Made by a program: the position numbers and the translations under genes. DNA of 10,881 bases, from the NCBI GenBank assembly GCA_904398675.1, contig CAJFPI010000139.1:1-10881 (forward strand), read 5' to 3'. Numbering within the stretch: the stretch's first letter is position 1; each line of letters starts with the position of its first letter. Source of the stretch: an uncultured Oscillospiraceae bacterium. GTDB taxonomy: Bacteria; Bacillota; Clostridia; Oscillospirales; Oscillospiraceae. Under the pieces are notes generated by a model that saw nothing but the letters and a program-made list of their open reading frames with translations, searched no databases and was not told the origin of the DNA. Positions 1-5,772 of the stretch are shown one piece after another.

Positions 1-480
1 GTAGAGGAAGAAATAGGTGCCTAACTCGTTTGCCTGGTTGATGATGGAGTCCAGCTCCTCATAGGACATGTTCAGCTTGTTGCCGTATTCGGCGGCCCAG
101 CAGCCGGTACAGTGGAGGTTGCAGGCACTGGTGCGGTCCATGAGGATGGCCCAGGGGACATTGCAGCCGTATTTCTGGCGGCTCTCCTCCTGCTTTTGGA
201 TCCCCAGTACGCTGGCATTGAGAAAGAAGTTGCGGACCGTTGCTTTCAGTACATCGTGATCGATTTCCTCGCACAGTCTCACGACAAACCGGTTCCAGTT
301 GTTCTCCGGATCCTCCGCCAGGGGGCGGACCACCCGGATCTGGCTGGCGTGTCCGCCGGTAACATCCAATTTCTCCACCACATCTATCAATTTGGAGAGG
401 TTGTGTGCAGGGTCCTTCAGCACATAGTTCATGGCCAGCTCCAGGGCGGCCCCCTGGGCCTTGCTCAACAAATTGCTCAT
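1..480 (-). CDS. Radical SAM enzyme, N-terminal 160 residues (partial, runs off left edge)
   Basis: The reading frame is open from an ATG at 480 to the window edge, giving 160 residues without a stop. A ribosome site (GAAAGGAA, 487-494) lies 6 nt upstream. Residues 120-127 read CNLHCTGC, the CxxxCxxC triad (C120, C124, C127) that binds the [4Fe-4S] cluster in radical SAM enzymes and cleaves S-adenosylmethionine to start radical chemistry. It is preceded by a hydrophobic strand (WAILMDRTSA) and followed by WAAEYG, a context I know from a family of clostridial radical SAM proteins of about 450-470 residues. The first ~105 residues form an alpha-helical, soluble leader without a recognisable domain. 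The substrate cannot be told, because the barrel and any C-terminal SPASM/auxiliary cluster domain lie outside the window. The enzyme class is firm; a specific function is not. Confidence 0.9.
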   Translation of the reverse strand, partial: MSNLLSKAQGAALELAMNYVLKDPAHNLSKLIDVVEKLDVTGGHASQIRVVRPLAEDPENNWNRFVVRLCEEIDHDVLKATVRNFFLNASVLGIQKQEESRQKYGCNVPWAILMDRTSACNLHCTGCWAAEYGNKLNMSYEELDSIINQANELGTYFFLY

Positions 481-559
481 GGTTTTTTCCTTTCTATCTG
501 TCTCTTGATTACTGGTTATCTGCTTTCCGCAGCCCCCCCGACGGCTGTGCACCGCCCTG

Positions 560-670
560 CTACTCGTAATAAATACCGCTGTCCCGAACACGCATCACCG
601 CCGCTATCGCGCCGGATATCACTGCCATCCCCGCGGCCGCGGCCGCAATCGCCGTCCACACTCTCGCCAT
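560..670 (-). CDS. Possible small membrane peptide, 36 aa
   Basis: This short frame starts at ATG 670 with a well-placed ribosome site (AAGGGGG, 679-685, 8 nt away) and ends at TAG 560-562. The product has an Ala-rich hydrophobic stretch at about residues 5-27 (one predicted transmembrane helix) followed by a charged tail ending in SGIYYE. An in-frame ATG at 688 would add six residues (MKGVCV) and is a possible alternative start. It sits alone between the terminator at 813-849 and the radical SAM gene, whose start is 79 nt downstream on the same strand, so the two could share a transcript. I do not recognise a family. It may be a real small membrane protein or a chance frame; the good ribosome site is the main support. 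Confidence 0.45.
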   Translation of the reverse strand: MARVWTAIAAAAAGMAVISGAIAAVMRVRDSGIYYE

Positions 671-790
671 CACGCACACCCCCTTCATCTGGCCCTCGTG
701 TCTCCTGTGATGTGGACAGAATAAAAAAATTGTGTTTCGGAAACGTCAGTCTCTTGTTTCCAAAATATAAAATCCTGTCGATTTTTTCCC

Positions 791-812
791 ATTCTGTTCT
801 GCGTCACAGAAT
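791..812. repeat. 7-bp inverted repeat ATTCTGT...ACAGAAT
   Basis: The arms ATTCTGT (791-797) and ACAGAAT (806-812) are perfect and separated by 8 nt, directly beside the terminator stem. The right arm is part of ACAGAATAAA (806-815), which recurs exactly at 716-725. It lies in the region that should hold the promoter for the small peptide and radical SAM gene, so an operator is possible, but no good promoter was found here. Confidence 0.35.
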
Positions 813-849
813 AAAGGACCGCCGCCACAAATTGTGGCGGCGGTCCTTT
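813..849 (-). terminator. Terminator of the two-component operon; perfect 37-nt palindrome
   Basis: Two perfect 18-nt arms flank a single central base (AAAGGACCGCCGCCACAA / TTGTGGCGGCGGTCCTTT). The hairpin begins 10 nt after the stop of the 178-residue protein gene. In the minus direction the stem ends in CTTTATTCTG, a short U-rich tail preceded by matching A residues. The position right after the last gene of the operon supports an intrinsic terminator. Confidence 0.8.
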
Positions 850-859
850 CACAGTATGC

Positions 860-1396
860 CTACGCCAAAAGCCGACGTCCTTTTTCACAAATCTCATCGA
901 TCTCGTCATACTTTCGCTCCATAAGCTCGTTGACCACCTTCGTGCGGCGGCGGACAATGGCACGGTAGATAAAGTACGGCAGGATCCAGCCCAGAAATCC
1001 GGGAATGGCCAGAAGTACCGTTAATCCAATCAGCGGCGGCTCGTGGGTGGCGGAAAAGGTGGCTCCGGCCAGAAAAGCCGTGCCGATCAGCCCCACCGAA
1101 ACCGCGGTAATCGTCGCACGGTTTGTTTTGGAGTGCTCCAGCTCCTCCAGCTCGGCCATACATGCCTCAAAATGCCGCTGCAGGCGCGTCAGCTCCACCT
1201 TGTTGACGATTTTCCTGTCCCTCTTCAGCATCCATTTCCCCTTGCCATGGTGGGGATACTCCGATGTGCGTTCATCTAAAATCCAGCCGAAATTCTGATA
1301 GCAGTCCAGGCAGAAGGATGCCCTTTCCCCGCCTGCCGGCAGCTCCTTGTACTCATATCCTACAAAAGCCGCCCCGTCTTCTCTGATTTCATGCAT
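860..1396 (-). CDS. Two-TM membrane protein of unknown function, 178 aa, coupled to histidine kinase
   Basis: The ATG at 1396 overlaps the end of the kinase gene by 8 nt, with a ribosome site AAAGGAG 9 nt upstream inside the kinase coding sequence, so translation is probably coupled. Residues 1-75 are soluble and polar, with a Cys pair (CLDC) near residue 31. A charged helix (RLQRHFEACMAELEELEHSKTN) leads into two hydrophobic segments at about 93-111 and 119-143 with a short connection. The C-terminal ~35 residues are a charged cytoplasmic helix (RRRTKVVNEL...EICEKGRRLL). No enzymatic motif is visible. I have seen similar proteins annotated only as hypothetical in Clostridia. Its position as last gene of the signalling operon suggests an accessory or output role at the membrane; this is inference. 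Confidence 0.85.
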   Translation of the reverse strand: MHEIREDGAAFVGYEYKELPAGGERASFCLDCYQNFGWILDERTSEYPHHGKGKWMLKRDRKIVNKVELTRLQRHFEACMAELEELEHSKTNRATITAVSVGLIGTAFLAGATFSATHEPPLIGLTVLLAIPGFLGWILPYFIYRAIVRRRTKVVNELMERKYDEIDEICEKGRRLLA

Positions 1397-2501
1397 GGTC
1401 CTGTGCTCCTTTCTTCTGTGGGATCTCCTGCTTTGGGCTGCGGGGCAGCTGCACGGTAAATGTGCTGCCCTCCCCCAAGGCGCTGGAGACGGAGACAGAG
1501 CCCCCTGTCATCCGCAAAATCCGCAGCACCAGCGCCAGGCCCAGGCCGTTGCCCTCAGTGGCATGGGAGGTGTCCCCCTGATAAAATTTATCGAATATGT
1601 GCCGCAAGGTCTCCTCATCCATGCCGCAGCCGGTATCGGAGACGGCAACCTCCACCGTCTCCTGGGTGGAGGTCTGCCGCAGGGTAACGGTTCCGCCGGG
1701 CTCAGTAAATTTTACCGCATTGGACAGCAGGTTGTTCCAAACCAGCTCCAGCAGGCTGGCGTCGGCCTCGATCTGTACCGAATCTTCCAGCTCCGCCTCA
1801 AAATCGATCTCCTTCTCCTCCCAGCGGCTTTCAAACAGCAGCGCGCACTCCGCCAGCTGGGCGCTCAGATCATACGCCTCCGGCTTTGGCTGGATGGTCT
1901 GCCTTTCCAGCTTGTTCAGTTTGAGGATGTTGCCGATCAGATCGTTCAGCCGGTGGGCATATTTATCAATGGTATCCACATACTCCGCCCGCTGCTGCGC
2001 CGGCAGATCTTCGCTTTTCAGCAGCTGCGCCGTGTTCTGGATCACCGCCAGCGGCGTTTTGATCTCATGGGAGACGTTTGAGAAAAAGTCGGTTTTCAGC
2101 GTCTCAATGCTCCCCAGCTCGGCCACCATCTTGTTGAAGTCCAGAATCATTACATCCAGATAGTCCAGCTTGTCGGCAGTATGGATCGGCGGCACATAGA
2201 CGGAAAAATCCCCCTCCGCCACCTTTCTTGTGGCGGCCGCCAGCGCCTGCACCGGTTTCTCATAGGTATTTCTCATTAAATACCGGGTCAGCAGCGTCAT
2301 GCTCAGAGACACCAGACACCAGTACAGCAGGACGGCATGGACTAAAATAATCTCGTTATCTGTCAAGTGGCTAACCAGCATGATAAGCCCCACATGGACG
2401 CCGGAGGCTAACAGCAGGCCGCCAAAGATAATGCCGAACAGCGGCAGAGGGAACCGGCTGAGCCTGACAAGCCCATAGACGCTTGTCTCCACCCGTTTCA
2501 T
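1389..2501 (-). CDS. Sensor histidine kinase with very short extracytoplasmic loop, 370 aa
   Basis: This membrane kinase should autophosphorylate on His145 and pass phosphate to the response regulator encoded just upstream. Domains in order are two TM helices (about 18-44 and 50-72), a HAMP-like linker (73-130), a HisKA dimerisation domain with SHEIKTPL (H145), and a HATPase domain with the N box (ELVWNNLLSNAVKF, about 252-265), G1 DTGCGMD (289-295), F box FDKFYQ (303-308) and G2 GNGLGLAL (317-324). All boxes needed for catalysis are intact. Only about 5-8 residues lie between the TM helices, so there is no external sensor domain. This matches the intramembrane-sensing class, which usually takes its signal from a partner membrane protein. 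The start overlaps the regulator stop as ATGA (2498-2501), and the end overlaps the next gene. The stimulus is unknown. Confidence 0.95.
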   Translation of the reverse strand: MKRVETSVYGLVRLSRFPLPLFGIIFGGLLLASGVHVGLIMLVSHLTDNEIILVHAVLLYWCLVSLSMTLLTRYLMRNTYEKPVQALAAATRKVAEGDFSVYVPPIHTADKLDYLDVMILDFNKMVAELGSIETLKTDFFSNVSHEIKTPLAVIQNTAQLLKSEDLPAQQRAEYVDTIDKYAHRLNDLIGNILKLNKLERQTIQPKPEAYDLSAQLAECALLFESRWEEKEIDFEAELEDSVQIEADASLLELVWNNLLSNAVKFTEPGGTVTLRQTSTQETVEVAVSDTGCGMDEETLRHIFDKFYQGDTSHATEGNGLGLALVLRILRMTGGSVSVSSALGEGSTFTVQLPRSPKQEIPQKKGAQDHA

Positions 2502-3169
2502 TTCAGCACCGCCTTGTAGCCCAGCCCCCGGACCGTCTTGATCTCAAAGCCGTCACAGCGGCTGAACTTATCCCGCAGCTTTGTGATATACACGTCCACC
2601 GCCCGCAGGCTGGCGTCGCTGTCCACCCCCCAAAACTCATCCATCAGCTGGGCCCGGGTGAAGGTCTTTTTGGGATAGGACAGCAGCTTATAGAGGATAT
2701 GGAACTCCCTGGTGGTGACTGGGATCTCCTCCCCATCCACCTCTGCCGTCAGCCCGTCGGCATCCAGCACCAGATTGCCCACAGAAATTTTTCGCTCCAT
2801 TTCGATGTTGGCCCGGCGCAGCAGCGCCCGGACACGGAGGAGCAGCTCGTCCAGGTCAATGGGTTTCACCATGTAGTCGTCGATTCCCAGCTGGAACCCC
2901 TTCTGTTTGGCGGGGAGATCGTCCCGGGCGGACATAAAGAGAATGGGGATATGCTGATTTACCTGCCGCACTGTGCGGGCAAATTCAAATCCGTCCACCT
3001 CCGGCATCATGATGTCGGAGATAATCAGGTCATAGAGGCTGTTGTACAGCTCGTCGTAGGCGTCGCTGGCTCTCAGGCAGCCCTTTGTGGAAAAGCCACA
3101 GTCGCCCAGATACGTGCAGACGATCTGGTTGAGCTTTGCGTCATCTTCCAGAACAAGGATATGGACCAT
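2498..3169 (-). CDS. OmpR/PhoB-family response regulator, 223 aa
   Basis: The N-terminal receiver domain (1-115) has the acidic pair D9-D10, phosphoacceptor D52 (ISDIMMPEVDG), S80 (FMSARDD) and K102 (MVKPID), the complete set for phosphorylation by a kinase. The C-terminal winged-helix domain (about 130-223) contains the typical TTREFHILYKLL, FTRAQLMDEFWG and VDVYITKLRDKF...IKTVRGLGYK segments of DNA-binding OmpR-type regulators. The ribosome site AAGGAGG (3177-3183) overlaps the stop codon of the upstream membrane protein gene, and the gene's own stop overlaps the kinase start, so the genes are co-transcribed. Targets are not known, but a direct repeat in front of the operon (4101-4117) is a candidate autoregulatory site. 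Confidence 0.96.
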   Translation of the reverse strand: MVHILVLEDDAKLNQIVCTYLGDCGFSTKGCLRASDAYDELYNSLYDLIISDIMMPEVDGFEFARTVRQVNQHIPILFMSARDDLPAKQKGFQLGIDDYMVKPIDLDELLLRVRALLRRANIEMERKISVGNLVLDADGLTAEVDGEEIPVTTREFHILYKLLSYPKKTFTRAQLMDEFWGVDSDASLRAVDVYITKLRDKFSRCDGFEIKTVRGLGYKAVLK

Positions 3170-3176
3170 AGCTGTT

Positions 3177-3183
3177 CCTCCTT
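3177..3183 (-). promoter_or_regulatory. Strong ribosome binding site of the response regulator gene
   Basis: AAGGAGG lies 7 nt before the ATG at 3169 and overlaps the TAA (3182-3184) of the preceding membrane protein gene, which indicates translational coupling. Confidence 0.85.
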
Positions 3184-4045
3184 ACAATCGTTTCAGTTTG
3201 CGGCTGGCGGAAACCACCAGGAACAGGGCAATGAGCATCACCAGTGTACAGACGGCGCCGGCCGTGGCCGAGGTCATGAGAAACTGGAACTGCTCCTCAC
3301 CGCCAAATTGCGTCAGCATGGCGGTCTCCAGGGAAAAGACGGACACCAGCGCGCAGGTCAGCGTCACCGCCTTGGCGGCTGAAAGCACCGGGCTGTGGAA
3401 CCGGCGGTATTTCACGGCGTTAATAACAGCCATTGTAAAACTGTAGAAGGTGTAGGCCGCTGCGGCATAGATCAGCGTCCCGGGGTAGTCATACCCCCGG
3501 CCGTCCCGCACGATCTGCAGAGAGATCCACAGCAGCGCCAGATTCACTCCCATGAGGAACCATCCCGCCCACCGGCATGCCAGCAGCTCCCTGCGCCGGT
3601 CCGTGTTTCCACAGTCCCTGGGGGTTCTGCGGATCAAATAGAACCGCACCACGCACAGGAGGATATAGTAGAACCCCAGCGCTCCATCCCAGACCGAGGC
3701 ATAGAAAACCGCGTATCCGATCCGCATTCCAGCATAGCACAGATCCACGAGAAAAGAAAGGCGCAGGCTCAGCCGCACACGAAAATAGCTGTCCTCCCGC
3801 CAGCGCGCCACCAGCGGGACGGCGCACAGCCGGCGCCAGGCCGGCCGGCAGATCCGAACTGCCAGGCCCACCACAGCCACCAGCGCATAGAAGGAGAGAA
3901 GATACACCGCATAGGCCAGGGGCGTCCCCTCCATACCCCGGCCGAACACCAGATACAGCCCTGCTGCGCCCGCCACAGCCAGGAGCAGTACCGCCCACCA
4001 GCTGGGAAACAGCCATCTCTTTATGATCTTCCACACACGTTCCAC
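3182..4045 (-). CDS. Polytopic membrane protein of unknown function, about 287 aa, first gene of two-component operon
   Basis: I chose GTG 4045 as start: a purine-rich GGTGGGGGG lies about 6 nt upstream, and the product begins VERVWKIIKRWLFPSWW, a basic amphipathic lead into the first TM helix. The longer frame from ATG 4069 has no ribosome site and adds only MCGGGGNG. Seven or eight hydrophobic helices can be seen, at about 15-35, 43-65, 98-118, 123-138, 160-180, 191-210, 222-245 and 254-278. Between helices 2 and 3 is a basic loop (RWREDSYFRVRLSLR), and the fourth helix is followed by FYLIRRTPRD, so these loops are probably cytoplasmic. No transporter or enzyme signature is visible. Similar proteins occur beside two-component genes in Clostridia, from memory and unverified. 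The kinase downstream lacks a sensor domain, so this protein is a candidate signal-sensing partner; that is inference. Confidence 0.85.
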   Translation of the reverse strand: MERVWKIIKRWLFPSWWAVLLLAVAGAAGLYLVFGRGMEGTPLAYAVYLLSFYALVAVVGLAVRICRPAWRRLCAVPLVARWREDSYFRVRLSLRLSFLVDLCYAGMRIGYAVFYASVWDGALGFYYILLCVVRFYLIRRTPRDCGNTDRRRELLACRWAGWFLMGVNLALLWISLQIVRDGRGYDYPGTLIYAAAAYTFYSFTMAVINAVKYRRFHSPVLSAAKAVTLTCALVSVFSLETAMLTQFGGEEQFQFLMTSATAGAVCTLVMLIALFLVVSASRKLKRL

Positions 4046-4088
4046 GCCATTCCCCCCACCGCCGCACATCGCATCTGCATCGGATGAA

Positions 4089-4117
4089 AATTTACTCCGT
4101 GAATGTTGGCGAATGTT
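4089..4117 (-). promoter_or_regulatory. Candidate promoter and direct-repeat operator of the two-component operon
   Basis: On the minus strand AACATTC occurs twice (4111-4117 and 4101-4107), 10 nt apart start to start, followed by a possible -10 hexamer TAAATT (4089-4094). The repeats occupy the place of a -35 box, and no good -35 exists. Direct repeats at one helical turn are what OmpR/PhoB-type regulators bind. An inverted copy of the core (AAACATT on the plus strand, 4134-4140) lies further upstream. Start of transcription near 4082 would leave a leader of roughly 38 nt before GTG 4045. Confidence 0.4.
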
Positions 4118-4195
4118 TGTTGTTTTGCTTCTGAAACATTAATCCCGGCGCGGTGCTGACTGGGGTGCTGCGGCCTCCGCAGCGACACAACAGAT

Positions 4196-4223
4196 GAGGG
4201 CCGGTACAGATGTCCCGGCCCTC
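4196..4223 (-). terminator. Hairpin downstream of the HxlR-type regulator
   Basis: The arms GAGGGCCGG (4196-4204) and CCGGCCCTC (4215-4223) form a perfect 9-bp GC-rich stem with a 10-nt loop, 44 nt after the regulator's stop. The minus-strand tail (ATCTGTTGTG) is only weakly U-rich, so it could be a weak intrinsic terminator. A second small palindrome (CTGCGG-CCT-CCGCAG) is at 4168-4182. Confidence 0.5.
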
Positions 4224-4267
4224 GCCTCTCCCTCGATGTCTGCCAATACACAAGCACTGCAAAACAG

Positions 4268-4600
4268 CTATTGCTCGTTCTTCGCCTTGTATGCCTCGCC
4301 CCAGTTCCACATGGCGTCCAGGACCGGCTTGAGGCTGCGCCCCAGCTCCGTCAGACTGTACTCCACCCGGGGCGGCACCTCTGCATAGACGGTACGGGTC
4401 AAAAGGCCGCTGTCCTCCATCTCTCGCAGCTGGGCAGTCAGCACCTTCTGGCTGACCTTTCCAATGGATTTTTTCAGCTCCCCAAACCGTTTTGTTCCCG
4501 GCATCAGGTCCCGGAGGATCAACACCTTCCACTTGTCGCTGATCAATGTCAGCGTGGTCTCCACCGGACAGGCCGGGAGCTCCTTTACCGCAGTCGACAT
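4268..4600 (-). CDS. HxlR-family winged-helix transcriptional regulator, 110 aa
   Basis: The start ATG 4600 is preceded by AAGGGGGACAGGAG, and the product begins MSTAVKELPACPVE; the in-frame extension upstream covers the promoter and is not coding. The sequence follows the HxlR family from end to end: CPVE with the conserved Cys11, ISDKWKVLILRDL, the helix-turn-helix part TKRFGELKKSIGKVSQKVLTAQLREMEDSGLL, then the wing (TRTVYAEVPPRVEYSLTELG) and the C-terminal dimer helix ending WNWGEAY. Family members are small dimeric DNA-binding proteins, some of which sense electrophiles or oxidants through that N-terminal Cys. The gene has its own promoter and is flanked by terminator-like hairpins, so it is probably monocistronic. 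Its target is not evident, since no gene is divergently transcribed from it. Confidence 0.93.
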   Translation of the reverse strand: MSTAVKELPACPVETTLTLISDKWKVLILRDLMPGTKRFGELKKSIGKVSQKVLTAQLREMEDSGLLTRTVYAEVPPRVEYSLTELGRSLKPVLDAMWNWGEAYKAKNEQ

Positions 4601-4630
4601 CTCCTGTCCCCCTTCGCCAATCGTTCCCTT

Positions 4631-4648
4631 TTGGGGTGTATAGCCCAA
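4631..4648. promoter_or_regulatory. Possible operator overlapping the regulator's transcription start
   Basis: TTGGG (4631-4635) and CCCAA (4644-4648) form an imperfect 18-nt inverted repeat centred on an AT-rich core, starting at the -10 box and covering the expected transcription start. This is a likely place for autoregulation by the HxlR-type dimer. The arms are short, so it could be chance. Confidence 0.35.
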
Positions 4649-4677
4649 TTTTACAGCATGGCGCGGTCCTGTGTCAA
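4648..4677 (-). promoter_or_regulatory. Promoter of the HxlR-type regulator (TTGACA-N18-TAAAAT)
   Basis: A perfect -35 TTGACA (4672-4677) and a near-consensus -10 TAAAAT (4648-4653) are separated by 18 nt on the minus strand. The expected start of transcription is about 40 nt before ATG 4600. This is the typical form for the vegetative sigma factor. Confidence 0.8.
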
Positions 4678-4803
4678 GACGAAACGCAGCGACGTCCAGA
4701 TCCGGAAAAACTTCATAAGCAAAACCGTCGGCCCCCTTTTGCCAGGGAAACCTTTGGACCTTATTGCGCCAGGCGGTTCCACTCCCCCGCCCGGGCACAG
4801 CAA

Positions 4804-4836
4804 AGGCCCCGGACACTCTCCATGTGCCCGGGGCCT
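4804..4836 (-). terminator. Terminator of the HAD phosphatase gene
   Basis: The arms AGGCCCCGG (4804-4812) and CCGGGGCCT (4828-4836) pair perfectly, and after one mismatch three further inner pairs form (CAC/GTG). The stem starts 9 nt after the phosphatase stop. In the minus direction it ends CCTTTGCTG, a short U tract. Confidence 0.75.
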
Positions 4837-4845
4837 GCGATATAA

Positions 4846-5628
4846 TTATGCCTGAGCCGGCGGGATCTCACCCACCCCATTGAGCACCAGGCGGGGCCGG
4901 TAGGGGAACCGCTCCATCTCCTCCCGGCTGGTAACGCCGGAGAGGACCAGAAGGGTATCCAAGCCGGTCTCGATCCCGGCCACGATGTCAGTGTCCATCC
5001 GGTCGCCGATAATGGCCGCGTCCTGGGAGTGGACGCCGAGCAGTTTCAGCCCGGTCCGCATCATCAGGGGGTTGGGCTTGCCGATGAAGTATGCCTTCTG
5101 TCCGGTGGCCATCTCGATGGGGGAGATCAGGGCCCGGCAGGCGGGCACCAGCCCCTCCTCTGTGGGCCCGGTGAGGTCGGAGTTGCTGCCGATGAGCCGC
5201 GCCCCCTTCTGTACCAGATGGACCGCCCGGCAGATGGTGTCGTAGTTGTAGTTGGCTGACTCGCCGATGACCACATAGTCGGGGTTGATGTCGCTGAGGG
5301 TGATCCCCCGGTCATAGAGCGCATTGTAAAGGCCCGGCTCGCCGATCACATATGCCTTGGCCCCCGGTTTCTGGGAGGCGATGAACTCCGCCGTAGCCAG
5401 CGCGCTGGTGTAGAAGTGTTTCTCGTCCACCTCCAGGCCCATGCGCGCCAGCTTATCCTGCAGCTCCCGGGGTGTTTTTCCGCTGTTGTTGGTCAAAAAC
5501 AGGAACTGTTTATGCTCCCGGTACAGCCAATCCACAAATTCCTTCACCCCCGGCAGCAGCTGGTTCCCATGGTAGATTACGCCGTCCATGTCGCAGATAT
5601 AGCCGGTTTTTTCCCGAAACTGTTTCAT
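4846..5628 (-). CDS. NagD-family HAD phosphatase (HAD-IIA), 260 aa
   Basis: I chose ATG 5628, which has AGGGGAG about 8 nt upstream; the GTG at 5637 lies too close to that site. HAD motif I is DMDGV with nucleophile D13 and acid/base D15, motif II is TNNSG (T46), the motif III lysine is in GKPNP (K184), and motif IV is GDRMDTD (D209, D214). A large cap domain between motifs II and III, and a length of 260, fit subfamily IIA with NagD, AraL and 4-nitrophenylphosphatase-like enzymes. These are cytoplasmic Mg-dependent phosphatases acting on sugar phosphates, nucleotides or pyridoxal phosphate. The substrate cannot be read from sequence; a role in sugar-phosphate detoxification next to galT is possible but speculative. 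The gene has its own promoter and terminator, so it is probably transcribed alone. Confidence 0.94.
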   Translation of the reverse strand: MKQFREKTGYICDMDGVIYHGNQLLPGVKEFVDWLYREHKQFLFLTNNSGKTPRELQDKLARMGLEVDEKHFYTSALATAEFIASQKPGAKAYVIGEPGLYNALYDRGITLSDINPDYVVIGESANYNYDTICRAVHLVQKGARLIGSNSDLTGPTEEGLVPACRALISPIEMATGQKAYFIGKPNPLMMRTGLKLLGVHSQDAAIIGDRMDTDIVAGIETGLDTLLVLSGVTSREEMERFPYRPRLVLNGVGEIPPAQA

Positions 5629-5674
5629 ATCATACACTCCCCTTATTCAGAGCGGTTCTCCAAAAGCGGTTTTT

Positions 5675-5703
5675 ATTATATCGAAATGCCGGCGGGAAGA
5701 CAA
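5675..5703 (-). promoter_or_regulatory. Promoter of the HAD phosphatase gene (TTGTCT-N17-TATAAT)
   Basis: A perfect -10 TATAAT (5675-5680) and -35 TTGTCT (5698-5703) are separated by 17 nt, with the ATG about 45 nt downstream. This strong vegetative-type promoter lies between galT and the phosphatase gene. Confidence 0.85.
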
Positions 5704-5728
5704 GGGGGCATTTGTAAAATTTGCCCCC
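5704..5728 (-). terminator. Inverted repeat GGGGGCA...TGCCCCC after galT; terminator or operator
   Basis: Perfect 7-bp arms (5704-5710 and 5722-5728) flank an AT-rich 11-nt loop, 44 nt after the galT stop and directly abutting the -35 box of the next gene. It lacks a proper U tract (TTGTCTT follows), so a weak galT terminator and a regulator site for the phosphatase promoter are both possible. Confidence 0.45.
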
Positions 5729-5772
5729 TGCCGCTCCATAATAAGGGTCGGACGTCGGTTTCATTCTTGGAT

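Noticed and set aside
739..761. GGAAAC...GTTTCC inverted repeat as a LexA-like SOS box.
   Set aside because: It does not match the Gram-positive LexA form (GAAC-N4-GTTC), the 11-nt spacer is wrong, and no SOS gene is nearby.
112..924. A 270-codon plus-strand frame across 112-924.
   Set aside because: It crosses the radical SAM gene, the intergenic region and the terminator; its latter half is Ser/Pro/Arg-rich low-complexity sequence without a domain.
4092..4532. A 146-codon minus-strand frame overlapping the HxlR-type gene.
   Set aside because: It is out of frame with the regulator, has Gly/Arg/Pro-rich composition, and runs through the downstream hairpin.
4601..4816. N-terminal extension of the HxlR-type protein to an upstream start at 4816.
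   Set aside because: The stretch contains a near-consensus promoter and a possible operator and encodes nothing family-like; ATG 4600 has a good ribosome site and begins where family members begin.
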